From an uncultured Saprospiraceae bacterium (GTDB lineage: Bacteria > Bacteroidota > Bacteroidia > Chitinophagales > Saprospiraceae), in the NCBI GenBank assembly GCA_937139495.1, contig CAKZQC010000049.1, forward strand, positions 1 through 64,000: a stretch of 64,000 nucleotides of DNA, read 5' to 3'. Shown in pieces: positions 24,946 through 33,356 of this stretch (position 1 is the first letter of the stretch; every line of letters begins with the position of its first letter). Position numbers and translations under genes: made by a program. The notes under the pieces are model-generated. The model was not told the DNA's origin and ran no database searches. It was given only the letters and a program-made list of their open reading frames with translations.

Positions 24946-25896
24946 TTAGTTAGCAGCTACAGGTGTTTGCTTTTCTGTATTCTGTGACACCTCTAGTGCT
25001 TGCTGCTCTTTAGCTTTACGAGCCAAGCGCATTGATTTTGTCGCTTTACTTTTAGCGAAAGGAGCAATAAAATATTGTCTAACAATATATCCCCAAAAAG
25101 ATTCTTCAATCAATGAAGGATCAATTTTGTCTGCTATTTTTGCATGTGCTGCAGGAGTTAAACTCCAGTGCAAATTAGCATTCATGTGGTGAACCGTGTG
25201 AAAACCATTGTTGAACAACAAGTGATTGATACTACCAAAACGTGTTCCTACATAGTTACGAGAGTGGTTATATTCTGACTCCTCATCAGCATGTACATGT
25301 TGTACAAAGTTAAATACCACTACTGAAAATAATGATAATTGGTGAGGAATAACAACCAATACGATAGCTGCTACCCAGTTGAGGTAGAAAAATGTACCCA
25401 CCCAAGCTAATAAACAAACAATTTGTAACATGTGTAGTGCAAATTGTTTACGATTTTTGCGGAAACGCTCTTGGAGGTATTCTTTATTAGCAATACCTTG
25501 GTAATAATTACTAACCATTGGGTAAGTCAACAAAACCCAAAGTTTATTTTTCTCTGTATAACGGTATGTTTTCGTGTAATCTGGTTCTTTATTATTGTGT
25601 TTGTGGTGGTTTCTGTTGTGTGTAGGAATCCAACCAAAAACAGGTGTTCCATAAAACAAGGTTACCCAAATTTCCATCAAACGATTAAGTGGCTCAGACT
25701 TGAACATAGATACGTGCATAATATTATGGGTAATAACGGATACCGTAACGGCCATAAAAATATGCCAAGCATAAAACCCTGCCCAAGCGGCAGTCCCCAT
25801 CTCCCATGTGTCCCAAGAGTTCCACATAAAGAAGAACAGACCTGTCGTGACGGTCATATATGCTAGGGCTTTCAAATCTGCTGTGTACTTCAACAT
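24946..25896 (-). CDS. Membrane fatty acid desaturase
   Basis: 316 aa with four to five hydrophobic segments. Three histidine boxes that ligate the di-iron site are HNIMH (57-61), HNRNHH (93-98) and HTVHH (233-237), with an extra QHVHAD (199-204). The enzyme inserts a double bond into an acyl chain in the inner membrane; chain position is unknown. The C-terminal 40 residues are charged and probably cytoplasmic. An acyltransferase gene lies divergently upstream, suggesting a local membrane-lipid theme. Confidence 0.92.
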   Translation of the reverse strand: MLKYTADLKALAYMTVTTGLFFFMWNSWDTWEMGTAAWAGFYAWHIFMAVTVSVITHNIMHVSMFKSEPLNRLMEIWVTLFYGTPVFGWIPTHNRNHHKHNNKEPDYTKTYRYTEKNKLWVLLTYPMVSNYYQGIANKEYLQERFRKNRKQFALHMLQIVCLLAWVGTFFYLNWVAAIVLVVIPHQLSLFSVVVFNFVQHVHADEESEYNHSRNYVGTRFGSINHLLFNNGFHTVHHMNANLHWSLTPAAHAKIADKIDPSLIEESFWGYIVRQYFIAPFAKSKATKSMRLARKAKEQQALEVSQNTEKQTPVAAN

Positions 25897-26191
25897 TTTA
25901 TTTATATTTTTTGTTAGAAAAATTCTGACTATAGAAAAGTATATACTTTGCTACCAGCCAAAAATAAGAAGTTTTGATTAGAATATGCCTATAACTAGAG
26001 ATTTAAAAAAATCATAAAAAAACTAATTCACTAATAATCAGCTAGTTATAGAAATAGTTATTTTAATTTAAGTATATTATGACACTAGTAGTAGTTTAGA
26101 AGTGGTATTTTTTTTGCAATTTTGTAATTACACCAATTATTCAATTTTTATTGCTCCTAAAACCCAAGAGCGTTTGTAAAATTAAAAAATT

Positions 26192-26992
26192 ATGTCCTCA
26201 ATCAAAGTAGAAAATTTGCCTATACCAATTCGTTTATTGGCGGTAGCCGCCCAACGTTTTTGGTTCATTTGGTGTTGTTTTTCGTTTCTATGTACGGGCA
26301 TTGTTGCCTTGTGCTTCTATGTTTTGATATTTAATCTCTTCTCACAAAAGAAGGCAACTGTATATACGTATCAAGTGACCAAATGGTGGGGTAAGGCGTT
26401 GTTGGCTTGTATGCTCGTACGAGTGACCAAAGAAGGTGCCGAACATTTTGCCCTTAACGATTCGTGTGTATTGGTCAGCAATCATTTGTCGATGTGCGAT
26501 ATTCCTGTTTGTATGGCTACTGCTCCTATTTCTTTTTCTTTTTTGGCAAAAAAAGAAGCCGACCGTGTGCCTGTAGTAGGCTATTTGGCTAGAAATATGC
26601 ACGTTTACGTAGATCGTAGAAACAAACAGACTCGCAAGGAAACCAACGAACGTATGCAGCAACACCTACACGATGGTCATTCTATTTTGATTTATCCAGA
26701 AGGTACTCGTAACAAAACAGATTTGCTTTTAACAGACTTTTATGATGGTGCGTTCAAGTTGGCGATAGAAACACAAAAACCGCTTTTGATTGCTACAATT
26801 TGTGGTTCTCAAAAAATATCAACGCCTACCGCCCCTTTTCGTGCCAGCCCAGCTTGGGTACACACGATTTGGGAGCAGCCCATTTCGACTGTTGGCATGA
26901 CACTAGAAGATATACCTCGCCTCAGAGAAATGACTAGAGAACGTATGACTTATAATTTGGAGTGCTTTTATGAGCAATATTCTGTGGATTAA
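26192..26992 (+). CDS. 1-acyl-sn-glycerol-3-phosphate acyltransferase (PlsC family)
   Basis: 266 aa. One or two N-terminal membrane helices (about 25-50) precede the acyltransferase domain: NHLSMCD (97-103) is the NHxxxxD catalytic motif, and PEGTR (169-173) binds the glycerol phosphate. It adds the second acyl chain to lysophosphatidic acid in phospholipid synthesis. The 295-base upstream gap to the divergent desaturase gene shows no other gene. Ends five bases from the convergent Nudix gene. Confidence 0.92.
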   Translation: MSSIKVENLPIPIRLLAVAAQRFWFIWCCFSFLCTGIVALCFYVLIFNLFSQKKATVYTYQVTKWWGKALLACMLVRVTKEGAEHFALNDSCVLVSNHLSMCDIPVCMATAPISFSFLAKKEADRVPVVGYLARNMHVYVDRRNKQTRKETNERMQQHLHDGHSILIYPEGTRNKTDLLLTDFYDGAFKLAIETQKPLLIATICGSQKISTPTAPFRASPAWVHTIWEQPISTVGMTLEDIPRLREMTRERMTYNLECFYEQYSVD

Positions 26993-26997
26993 TACGC

Positions 26998-27561
26998 CTA
27001 CAATTTCCCAGCATCTACCAGCATTTTGGTTTTGTACAACGCAATAACGGAAAGGCTGTCGGTTATCTCATCGTCCAAGCACATTTGCACCGCTTCTGCC
27101 AAGGATATTTTGCGAACTTGCAGCTGTTCGGTCTCTTCTGGTTGTGCTTCGCCCATTGTCAACCCTTGTGCAATATAGGCATAACCATACTCGTCCGTGA
27201 CCGAATTGGAAGTGTGCATTTTGAGCAATGTCGTCCATTGCGTAGCGAACAGACCAGTCTCTTCTGCTAATTCTCGTTTGGCACAATCCAGCGGATCTTC
27301 TTGCCCAATCGGGCAACCACCTTCTGGAATTTCCCAGCTGTAAGTGTCCAACGAATAACGATACTGCCCCACGAGCCACGTATTATATTGTTCGTCTAGC
27401 GGTACGATGCCTACGGCAATATTTTTGAAATGCACCACACCATAAATACCTGCTCCACCACTGGGATTAATGACTTGATTTTCGGTGACTGTAATCCATG
27501 GGTTATCGTATTTCTGTTCTGATTTTAGCGTCTGCCAAGGGTTCTTAGTGCTGTCTTTCAT
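26998..27561 (-). CDS. Nudix hydrolase, ADP-ribose pyrophosphatase-like
   Basis: 187 aa. The Nudix box GX5EX7REUXEEXGU is complete at 82-104 (GCPIGQ E ... RELAEETGL). The surrounding sequence (WLVGQYRYSLDTYSWEIPEGG) matches the ADP-ribose/NDP-sugar pyrophosphatase group. Cleaves nucleoside-diphosphate-linked moieties; the exact substrate is unknown. Confidence 0.92.
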   Translation of the reverse strand: MKDSTKNPWQTLKSEQKYDNPWITVTENQVINPSGGAGIYGVVHFKNIAVGIVPLDEQYNTWLVGQYRYSLDTYSWEIPEGGCPIGQEDPLDCAKRELAEETGLFATQWTTLLKMHTSNSVTDEYGYAYIAQGLTMGEAQPEETEQLQVRKISLAEAVQMCLDDEITDSLSVIALYKTKMLVDAGKL

Positions 27562-27740
27562 TGTCTTTTTTGTTTGTGTAGCAATATATTATTGCAATAT
27601 AAAGAAGTTTGGACTAAACCTCCTTTTTGTTCGAGGAGTAAATAAGCTACTTTTTACTTAAAATTGAACTTATTCCCCATTCAATTACTTCTGTACAAAA
27701 ACAAGCGGCATAGTTGTTTTTAGCTCTACTATTTTTTTTG

Positions 27741-27748
27741 TACTTTTG
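27741..27748 (+). promoter_or_regulatory. Bacteroidota -7 promoter element upstream of parA
   Basis: TACTTTTG, 74 bases before the parA start, matches the consensus. No -33 element at proper spacing was found. Confidence 0.5.
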
Positions 27749-27822
27749 TCTTGCTGTTTACTCACTGTTATAGAGTGCAGCCTTTTATTTCTATCATAAA
27801 AAACTAACTGAATTAGAACAGC

Positions 27823-28587
27823 ATGAGTTGTATCATTTCATTATTAAATCATAAAGGTGGTGTAGGTAAAACTACCTCCGCTATCAATATAGGGGCAGCA
27901 TTTGTACAATTAGGAAAAACAGTCTTGTTGATTGATTTGGATCCGCAAGCTAACCTAACCATTTCTTTGGGCATTCCTCGCCAGCAAGTAACCATCTACG
28001 AAAATATGCGTGGCGAAGCGGAAGCCGCTCCTTATACGGTCAAAGAAGGGCTAGACGTTATTACGTCCAATCTAGACTTGTCTGGTGCCGAAATGGAACT
28101 AATCAACGAAGCAGGCAGAGAGTTTATCTTGAGAGAACTTTTTGAACCATTGGCACACGATTATGATTATATCATTATTGACTGTCCGCCTTCTTTAGGG
28201 TTGCTTACGCTCAATGCTTTGACTGCTAGTAACTTTGTAGTCATACCTATGCAAACTGAATTTTTGGCATTGCAAGGAATTGTAAAAATCAAGCAAGTAA
28301 CCGACAAAGTACGTTTCCGTCTCAACAAGAAACTACAAATTGGTGGGGTAATTGCTACGATGTACGACAATCGCAAAATTCTAAACAGAGATGTAGTAGG
28401 AACGATTGAAAAATACTTTGGCGACAAAGTATTCAAAACTAAAATAAGAAATGGCGTTGCGTTGGCAGAAGCTCCTTCGGTTGGTAAAGATATTTTTGCG
28501 TACAGCAAATCTAGCAATGGTGCTAAAGATTATCTCAAACTAGCCAAAGAAATGATTGCTCGACTAGATGCACCAACTCCTGCTTAA
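27823..28587 (+). CDS. ParA/Soj family ATPase
   Basis: 254 aa. The deviant Walker A motif KGGVGKTT (11-18) with its signature Lys, the DLDPQANLT switch and IIDCPPSLGLL identify a ParA/MinD-type ATPase. These form ATP-dependent dimers on DNA and position chromosomes, plasmids or protein complexes. The gene is followed after 65 bases by a lysine-rich partner, not by a ParB with a ParB/Srx fold, so this may be a positioning system other than ParABS. No parS-like repeats were noticed near it. Confidence 0.93.
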   Translation: MSCIISLLNHKGGVGKTTSAINIGAAFVQLGKTVLLIDLDPQANLTISLGIPRQQVTIYENMRGEAEAAPYTVKEGLDVITSNLDLSGAEMELINEAGREFILRELFEPLAHDYDYIIIDCPPSLGLLTLNALTASNFVVIPMQTEFLALQGIVKIKQVTDKVRFRLNKKLQIGGVIATMYDNRKILNRDVVGTIEKYFGDKVFKTKIRNGVALAEAPSVGKDIFAYSKSSNGAKDYLKLAKEMIARLDAPTPA

Positions 28588-28652
28588 TGTAACATTCCTA
28601 AGGCATACCCTTCTCTCGACTATTGTGCTAGCGCACTCATCATAATATTAGC

Positions 28653-29201
28653 ATGGCTAAAAAGAAAAATAAAAAATCTTTCTCTACGAATTTGGATTCC
28701 CTCTTCGGACAACGTCTTTTTGAAGATAATGCCCAAGATAACCCTGCTATGTTCGACCCTGAGGAAGAAAATAAAAAAGAGGCAAAGAAGGAAAAAACAA
28801 CTAAAAAGAAAACCACTACTAGCAAGAAAAAAGCGACCAAAACCACCAAAAAACCAGCTAAAAAGAAAGCACCTGTTCGCAAATCTTTTTCTAATAACTT
28901 AGAACAGTTTTTCAAGGAAAGTTTAGATGGAATCATGGAGGGCGTTATTACAGACGTGAAACGCAAAGACCTCGAAAAGAAAGGTAAACGTGCCGTTGGG
29001 CTTGACTTGCTAATACAGCGAACAACCGATGCGAGCTTGGACAAAAAGCGAGAATCCGTCAAACCAATGACCAAAAGAGTTACCGTTGTTTTGGATAGCT
29101 CCAAAATTGATACGCTCAAGGAGATTGCAAAATCACAAAAAATGCCGCTTCGCAAATTGATGGCAGAGTTAGTAGAGGAGTTTCTGGGAAAAGAACTTTA
29201 A
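28653..29201 (+). CDS. Lysine-rich DNA-binding-like partner of ParA, with C-terminal ribbon-helix-helix-like region
   Basis: 182 aa. An SFSTNLDSLF motif (about 9-18) recurs as SFSNNLEQFF (about 76-85). Between them is a histone-tail-like stretch of Lys, Thr and Ala (about 40-72). After GLDLLIQRT comes a C-terminal segment TKRVTVVLDSSKIDTLKEI followed by a second helix (about 140-180), the strand-helix-helix pattern of RHH centromere-binding proteins. Together with the ParA upstream it suggests a two-component partition or cargo-positioning module. The RHH call is by pattern only. Confidence 0.65.
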   Translation: MAKKKNKKSFSTNLDSLFGQRLFEDNAQDNPAMFDPEEENKKEAKKEKTTKKKTTTSKKKATKTTKKPAKKKAPVRKSFSNNLEQFFKESLDGIMEGVITDVKRKDLEKKGKRAVGLDLLIQRTTDASLDKKRESVKPMTKRVTVVLDSSKIDTLKEIAKSQKMPLRKLMAELVEEFLGKEL

Positions 29202-29220
29202 ATAATCCTCTTACGCACAA

Positions 29221-29265
29221 AAAAAATGCTTGTACTATCTATCTGATAATACAAGCATTTTTTTT
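29221..29265 (+). terminator. Rho-independent terminator of the parA operon
   Basis: Stem AAAAAATGCTTGTA/TACAAGCATTTTTT with a 15-base loop and a T run; A and T runs on both sides. Confidence 0.85.
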
Positions 29266-29355
29266 GCCCATAAGGGAACTAAAAGTCTTAATTTTTTCTT
29301 AATAATAGCAACACTATTATATTATAGTGTATTACTACTATTTAAACTCTATATT

Positions 29356-29613
29356 ATGGCTGGAGAAGGCTTTGCACAGCATGCGATTAATTCGCTTCGT
29401 ATGAACCGACGGAAACAATCCGCTTTCGATAAAAGCGAAGGACAATACGAAGGAGGTAAAAAAAATCCGATACAACTACAAAAAGCTCCCGCTCACAAAA
29501 TCAAAGAAATAGAAGCCGAAACAGCACAACTCAAAGCAAGAGAAAACATACGTTTATTCGTTGCTTTGTTGGTACTGATTGTACTCTGTTTTATCTTACT
29601 GGTTTGGCTATAA
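29356..29613 (+). CDS. Small C-terminally anchored membrane protein
   Basis: 85 aa from the ATG at 29356; extending upstream would run into the terminator. The N-terminal 50 residues are basic and polar (NSLRMNRRKQSAFDKSEGQ), then a short helix (HKIKEIEAETAQLKAREN), then one C-terminal transmembrane helix (about 66-85). This tail-anchored layout, with the soluble part in the cytoplasm, is seen in several short conserved Bacteroidota proteins. Unlike the array microproteins it lacks the LLDE tag. Function unknown. Confidence 0.7.
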   Translation: MAGEGFAQHAINSLRMNRRKQSAFDKSEGQYEGGKKNPIQLQKAPAHKIKEIEAETAQLKARENIRLFVALLVLIVLCFILLVWL

Positions 29614-29625
29614 GCCAAACCTTCT

Positions 29626-30711
29626 TTATTTTTTGCTGTTCTCTTTTTCCTTCGACCAATACGTAGTATTTGGTAATATCAACGCCTTGTAATGATCCTC
29701 GTTATAGGTATTCAGGATATTGGGGCGAGAAGCATTCGGTAGTATTTGCACATCATAAATCTCGTCCACACTGGCTTTCCAAGTCATAGCAGCAACCAGT
29801 TTAGCCGACGGCAAATGCAGTACTTGTATGCTCGCATTATCTTGGTTGGCACTCAATTTTAGTTGCTTGAAGGTAGAAGATTCTTGACGCACTTTGGAGG
29901 TAGCGATAAATAGATAATCGCCATGCTTTGCCATACCACGTACAAACCCAGGTATGTGAGCAACTTCTGTTGTTTTTCCTGTTTCTGGATCTATCGTTAT
30001 AAGCATTTCTTTAGCAGAAAGCAAACAATACAACTTGCCATCATACCATCGAGGAGCGTGCGGCATTGCCAACCCTTCCGCTATAATTTCGTTGGTAGGA
30101 ATGTGCATAATTATCCCACCTTTCGTGATATTATCTCTCCATGATTGGTAGCTATCGCCTGTCCCCAATGCCGACACATACAACGGCTCGCCATCTTTCA
30201 TTGCCAAGCCATTGAGGTGACATCTGTCTTCCGATACTAATTTGCTAATAAAGTGCGGCTGCCAAACAGGCGTAAAACTATAATCAGGATCTATTCGACA
30301 CAAACAAGAAAAAGAAGTATTGATACCCCACAGTCCTGTTTTGCCAAAATGCAAATCGTGCATATCCAAATGCCCTGTATAGTAAGTAGCTTGCGGCAAA
30401 TACATCGCATCATACGTATTCGGCTTTTTGGGATAAGTAGCCGCCAATTCAGGCGAATTGCGTAGCAATACCACCTCGTTGGCTGTAGCAATAGCCATTC
30501 GTTGACCCGCTACGGCTATACCCATCGCTCGCTTGAACGTACGTGGCAACTGAATCAAACGTTCTTGATTGACTGCCGACACCAAGACCACCTTGCCTGC
30601 TTGATAAGTACTCAATATAATAGTACAATTCAGCTGATGCAATAAGGCTGGCAAATTGGGTGTATGCACACACGAAAAAGGTGGGTAAGCTATATTTTTT
30701 TGGTCTTTCAT
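29626..30711 (-). CDS. TIGR03032/DUF4915-like beta-propeller protein
   Basis: 361 aa without a signal peptide. The N-terminal LLHQLNCTIILSTYQAGKVVL and the later WGINTSFSCLCRID, HLNGLAMKDGEPLYVSALG and MPHAPRWYDGKLY are characteristic of the TIGR03032 family, which folds as a beta-propeller. Members are often found near tetratricopeptide or peptide-maturation genes, but no such neighbours are here. Biochemical role unknown. Confidence 0.85.
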   Translation of the reverse strand: MKDQKNIAYPPFSCVHTPNLPALLHQLNCTIILSTYQAGKVVLVSAVNQERLIQLPRTFKRAMGIAVAGQRMAIATANEVVLLRNSPELAATYPKKPNTYDAMYLPQATYYTGHLDMHDLHFGKTGLWGINTSFSCLCRIDPDYSFTPVWQPHFISKLVSEDRCHLNGLAMKDGEPLYVSALGTGDSYQSWRDNITKGGIIMHIPTNEIIAEGLAMPHAPRWYDGKLYCLLSAKEMLITIDPETGKTTEVAHIPGFVRGMAKHGDYLFIATSKVRQESSTFKQLKLSANQDNASIQVLHLPSAKLVAAMTWKASVDEIYDVQILPNASRPNILNTYNEDHYKALILPNTTYWSKEKENSKK

Positions 30712-30715
30712 GTTT

Positions 30716-30775
30716 GTTAGAGGTTAGAGGTTAGATAAAAAATCAGTGTTAATCAGTAGAATCAGTGAAATCAGC
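30716..30775. repeat. Short tandem repeats upstream of the TIGR03032 gene
   Basis: A GAGGTTA/AGGTTAG unit of 7 bases is repeated at 30716-30734, followed by four AATCAG units (AATCAGTGTT, AATCAGTAG, AATCAGTGAA, ATCAGCGG). They lie between rimM and the TIGR03032 gene. Such low-complexity AATCAGTG strings occur between genes in other Bacteroidota; function unknown. Confidence 0.6.
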
Positions 30776-30802
30776 GGCAAAAAATACGTTGATTTATTTC
30801 CG

Positions 30803-31324
30803 TTATAAATCTATCAAACCTTCTGGAAATTCCATAATGACTTGACGAGTTTCTTTCTGGACGGTTACAATCCATTCCGCCAATAGCGGCACCAATAGTT
30901 CTTTGTTGGCACGAATGACAATCGCCATTTCTTGCTGCGGATAATCCGCTACTTCGTCTATCACGCCAATTACTTCTTTGTCGGTATTGACAATCGTATA
31001 GCCCTCCAAAAAAGCATACTCCATACCACTGTCATCGGCTGCTATTTCCTCATCGGTCAAGTCAATATCCGTACGCCTTACATAGACTACTTTATTGGCG
31101 ATAATGCTAGTTGCTTCCTTGGTATCTATTTCCTCTAGCTTCGTTATAGTGCTAGCATTGCCACGAATGTATTCTACAAAAAACGGCATTTTACTGCCTG
31201 CCTGTTCTATAAATATAGCATCGAGGTCGGTGACCGCCCCCCAATATTTTTCATCTATCTCAAACTTAATTTCGCCTTTAAGTCCGTGTGCTTTTTTTAG
31301 TTTTCCTATTGGTACAAATTCCAT
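30803..31324 (-). CDS. rimM: Ribosome maturation factor RimM
   Basis: 173 aa. The N-terminal RimM domain begins PIGKLKKAHGLKGEIKFE (about 5-22), and the C-terminal PRC-barrel contains LEGYTIVNTDKEVIGVIDEV and ending EFPEGLIDL, the usual C-terminal signature. It assists 30S head assembly by binding S19. In many Bacteroidota rimM follows rpsP; rpsP is not adjacent here. Confidence 0.95.
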   Translation of the reverse strand: MEFVPIGKLKKAHGLKGEIKFEIDEKYWGAVTDLDAIFIEQAGSKMPFFVEYIRGNASTITKLEEIDTKEATSIIANKVVYVRRTDIDLTDEEIAADDSGMEYAFLEGYTIVNTDKEVIGVIDEVADYPQQEMAIVIRANKELLVPLLAEWIVTVQKETRQVIMEFPEGLIDL

Positions 31325-31445
31325 TTTTTCTACAGTTTCAAAACCTTCTATTGCTTCGCAATGTTTATATGAGATATGATAGACACTCGCTTAGTTGTCG
31401 TCTATTTTTACAAACTTAATCATTAAAATACAAATTATACTACTC

Positions 31446-31778
31446 ATGAACTGGAAACACCTAAATAGCACCAACGATTTGAAAGAAGCCATTGAATTAT
31501 CGAACACTCAACCTGTTGCTCTTTTCAAGCACAGCACCCGTTGTTCGGTTAGTATGATGGCAAAGAGAGGCTTGGAGCAGTTTTGGGATTTGCCGATTGA
31601 GGCTTACCATTTGGATTTGATTGCTCACCGTGATATTTCCAGCCAAATTGCCAACACCTTCGGTGTACGACACGAGTCACCTCAGATTATAGTTATTCGC
31701 AATGGCAAAGCTGTTTATGATGCTTCGCATGGCAAAATAGATGTTGACGCACTGCGTCCATTCGTAGAACAACGATAA
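31446..31778 (+). CDS. ytxJ: Bacillithiol system redox-active protein YtxJ
   Basis: 110 aa from the ATG at 31446 (MNWKHLNSTNDLKEAIELS). A thioredoxin-like fold with HSTRCSVSMMAKR (about 29-41), which has a single active Cys, and ESPQIIVIRNGKAVYDASH with the cis-Pro. YtxJ-type monothiol bacilliredoxins reduce protein-bacillithiol mixed disulfides. It implies the cell makes bacillithiol. Confidence 0.93.
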   Translation: MNWKHLNSTNDLKEAIELSNTQPVALFKHSTRCSVSMMAKRGLEQFWDLPIEAYHLDLIAHRDISSQIANTFGVRHESPQIIVIRNGKAVYDASHGKIDVDALRPFVEQR

Positions 31779-31800
31779 ATCGCTACGACTAACTTTACCT

Positions 31801-31845
31801 ACTAAAAAATGCTTTCTATCTCAACTGGTAGGAAGCATTTTTAGT
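31801..31845. terminator. Bidirectional terminator between ytxJ and the GGGP synthase gene
   Basis: ACTAAAAAATGCTT pairs with AAGCATTTTTAGT, and the inner CTATC/GGTAG extends the stem. T runs form on both strands. It sits exactly between the two convergent genes. Confidence 0.8.
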
Positions 31846-32601
31846 TTATGAAGACTGATGCGTATGAATCGCTTCCGAAATTTCGATAATCAAGTTAGGG
31901 TCTTTTTCGATGGCATTACCGACCACAATAATATCCGCTCCTGCAGCTACATTTTTTGCTGCTCGCTCGGGGCTATTAATTCCACCGCCTATTATCAGCG
32001 GAATATCAGTTGCCATACTAACCGCCTGAATCATCTCGGCACTGACAGGATTGACCGCCCCACTCCCAGCGTCCATATATAACAATTTCAAACCCAACAT
32101 TTCGCCTGCCATAGCGGTACAAACCGCAATATCGTTTTTGTTGGCTGGAATCGGGTACGTATTGCTCATGTAAGATACCGAAGTCGGCACGCCGCCATCT
32201 ATCAGCATATACCCCGTAGATATAATCTCTAGGGGCGATATTTTCAAAAAAGGAGCTGTTTCTACATGTTTGCCAATCAGCAGGTCGGCATTTCTGCCCG
32301 AAATCAAAGACAAAAACAACAAAGCGTCTGCCTTGTAACTCAATTGGCGAGACCCTCCAGGAAATAAAACAACAGGAATATCTGTTTCGGATTTGAGCAA
32401 ACTAATCGTTTCGTCTAGTGCGTCATTGACCACCAGACTCCCTCCTATCAAGAAACAATCAATCGTTGCTTTTTGAGCCAAATCAATTATTTTATCTACA
32501 TGACTAATCTTTCCTTTGTCGGGATCAATCAAGACCGCAAACTTCTTTTGTTGGGCTGCTTTAGCTTCCTGCAATTGTTTATAAATAGTCGTTGTCATCA
32601 T
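31846..32601 (-). CDS. Geranylgeranylglyceryl/heptaprenylglyceryl phosphate synthase family protein
   Basis: 251 aa. A TIM-barrel PcrB/GGGPS enzyme: FAVLIDPDKG near the N-terminus, DCFLIGGSLV, VLFPGGSRQLSYKADALLFLS and LIIGGGINSPERA (phosphate-binding loop). It joins a polyprenyl chain to sn-glycerol-1-phosphate in an ether bond, the first committed step in archaeal lipids; Bacteroidota carry this enzyme although they lack archaeal membranes. The product chain length cannot be told. Start may be either of two adjacent ATGs. Confidence 0.92.
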   Translation of the reverse strand: MMTTTIYKQLQEAKAAQQKKFAVLIDPDKGKISHVDKIIDLAQKATIDCFLIGGSLVVNDALDETISLLKSETDIPVVLFPGGSRQLSYKADALLFLSLISGRNADLLIGKHVETAPFLKISPLEIISTGYMLIDGGVPTSVSYMSNTYPIPANKNDIAVCTAMAGEMLGLKLLYMDAGSGAVNPVSAEMIQAVSMATDIPLIIGGGINSPERAAKNVAAGADIIVVGNAIEKDPNLIIEISEAIHTHQSS

Positions 32602-32764
32602 TTGTCTAGCTATTTTGTAAAGTTCCTATACCAAAGGTAAGAATAGTCTATGGTTTTTAATACATTAGTGCTTCAAAGGCATTCTATAATAATAATTTAA
32701 TACGTAAAATCACTCCAAAAAGAGCAACACTCCCTTAACAACACTCGTTTAACAGGTATAAGTA

Positions 32765-32782
32765 AACATTATTAATAATGTT
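32765..32782. promoter_or_regulatory. 18-bp perfect palindrome, candidate operator of the copper operon
   Basis: AACATTATTAATAATGTT is a perfect 18-base inverted repeat 24 bases before the first gene of the MbnP/MbnH cluster and just ahead of TATATTTG (32801-32808), a -7-like element overlapping the proposed start. It may bind a metal-responsive repressor; which one is unknown. Confidence 0.4.
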
Positions 32783-32805
32783 ATCCTATTGTTACATTTA
32801 TATAT

Positions 32806-33216
32806 TTGAAATATTTACTGTCCATATTACTATTGGCTCTTTTTGTGTTGCCACAATGCTGCAAAGTAGCAGTTTTTATCCATTTTGAATGGCAGCAGCC
32901 ACTTATTGCCCAAACCGAATGTATCCAAAAAGCAATCCCTGACAATGCTTGTCAAGGTAAATGCTACCTGCACCAACAGCTGCACAAAATAGACACCATA
33001 GAACAAGCTGCCACCACAGAAGATACAACAGACAAAAACAATAATACCAAAAATAATAAAGCACCTCAATTGGTACTTTATATTCCTCCCATCATGCAAT
33101 TGAATACATTGCAACAATGGGGCTATAGTAGTTCAGTAGTGCCTGTTGATATTCCATCAAGTTGGCTTAGTACACAACTGCCTAGCTCCCTCTGGCGACC
33201 GCCTATCGTAGCTTAG
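32806..33216 (+). CDS. Small exported Cys-motif protein of a copper-related cluster
   Basis: 136 aa, read from a TTG codon. A signal-like N-terminus (KYLLSILLLALFVLP) leads to QCCK and then CQGKCYLHQQL (49-59), a paired-Cys motif seen in short Bacteroidota proteins of unknown role. The middle is low-complexity (Asn, Lys, Thr). The start codon overlaps a promoter-like element, so the exact start is uncertain. It precedes MbnP- and MbnH-like genes in the same direction, so a role in copper handling is plausible but inferred. Confidence 0.65.
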   Translation: MKYLLSILLLALFVLPQCCKVAVFIHFEWQQPLIAQTECIQKAIPDNACQGKCYLHQQLHKIDTIEQAATTEDTTDKNNNTKNNKAPQLVLYIPPIMQLNTLQQWGYSSSVVPVDIPSSWLSTQLPSSLWRPPIVA

Positions 33217-33356
33217 TACACTCCTAGTTTTATTAAAGCTTATTCCAAGAGTTATTTATTTATCATTATCTATTTAGAATACTACTTAGGCTGCATTTTT
33301 GTGCTATTTTTTATTTCAGAATAGTACTTTATTGCCTAACCAAAACATATAAAATC

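Noticed and set aside
25444..25866. 140-aa reading frame opposite the desaturase gene
   Set aside because: It is antisense to a well-supported histidine-box enzyme and has no recognised family.
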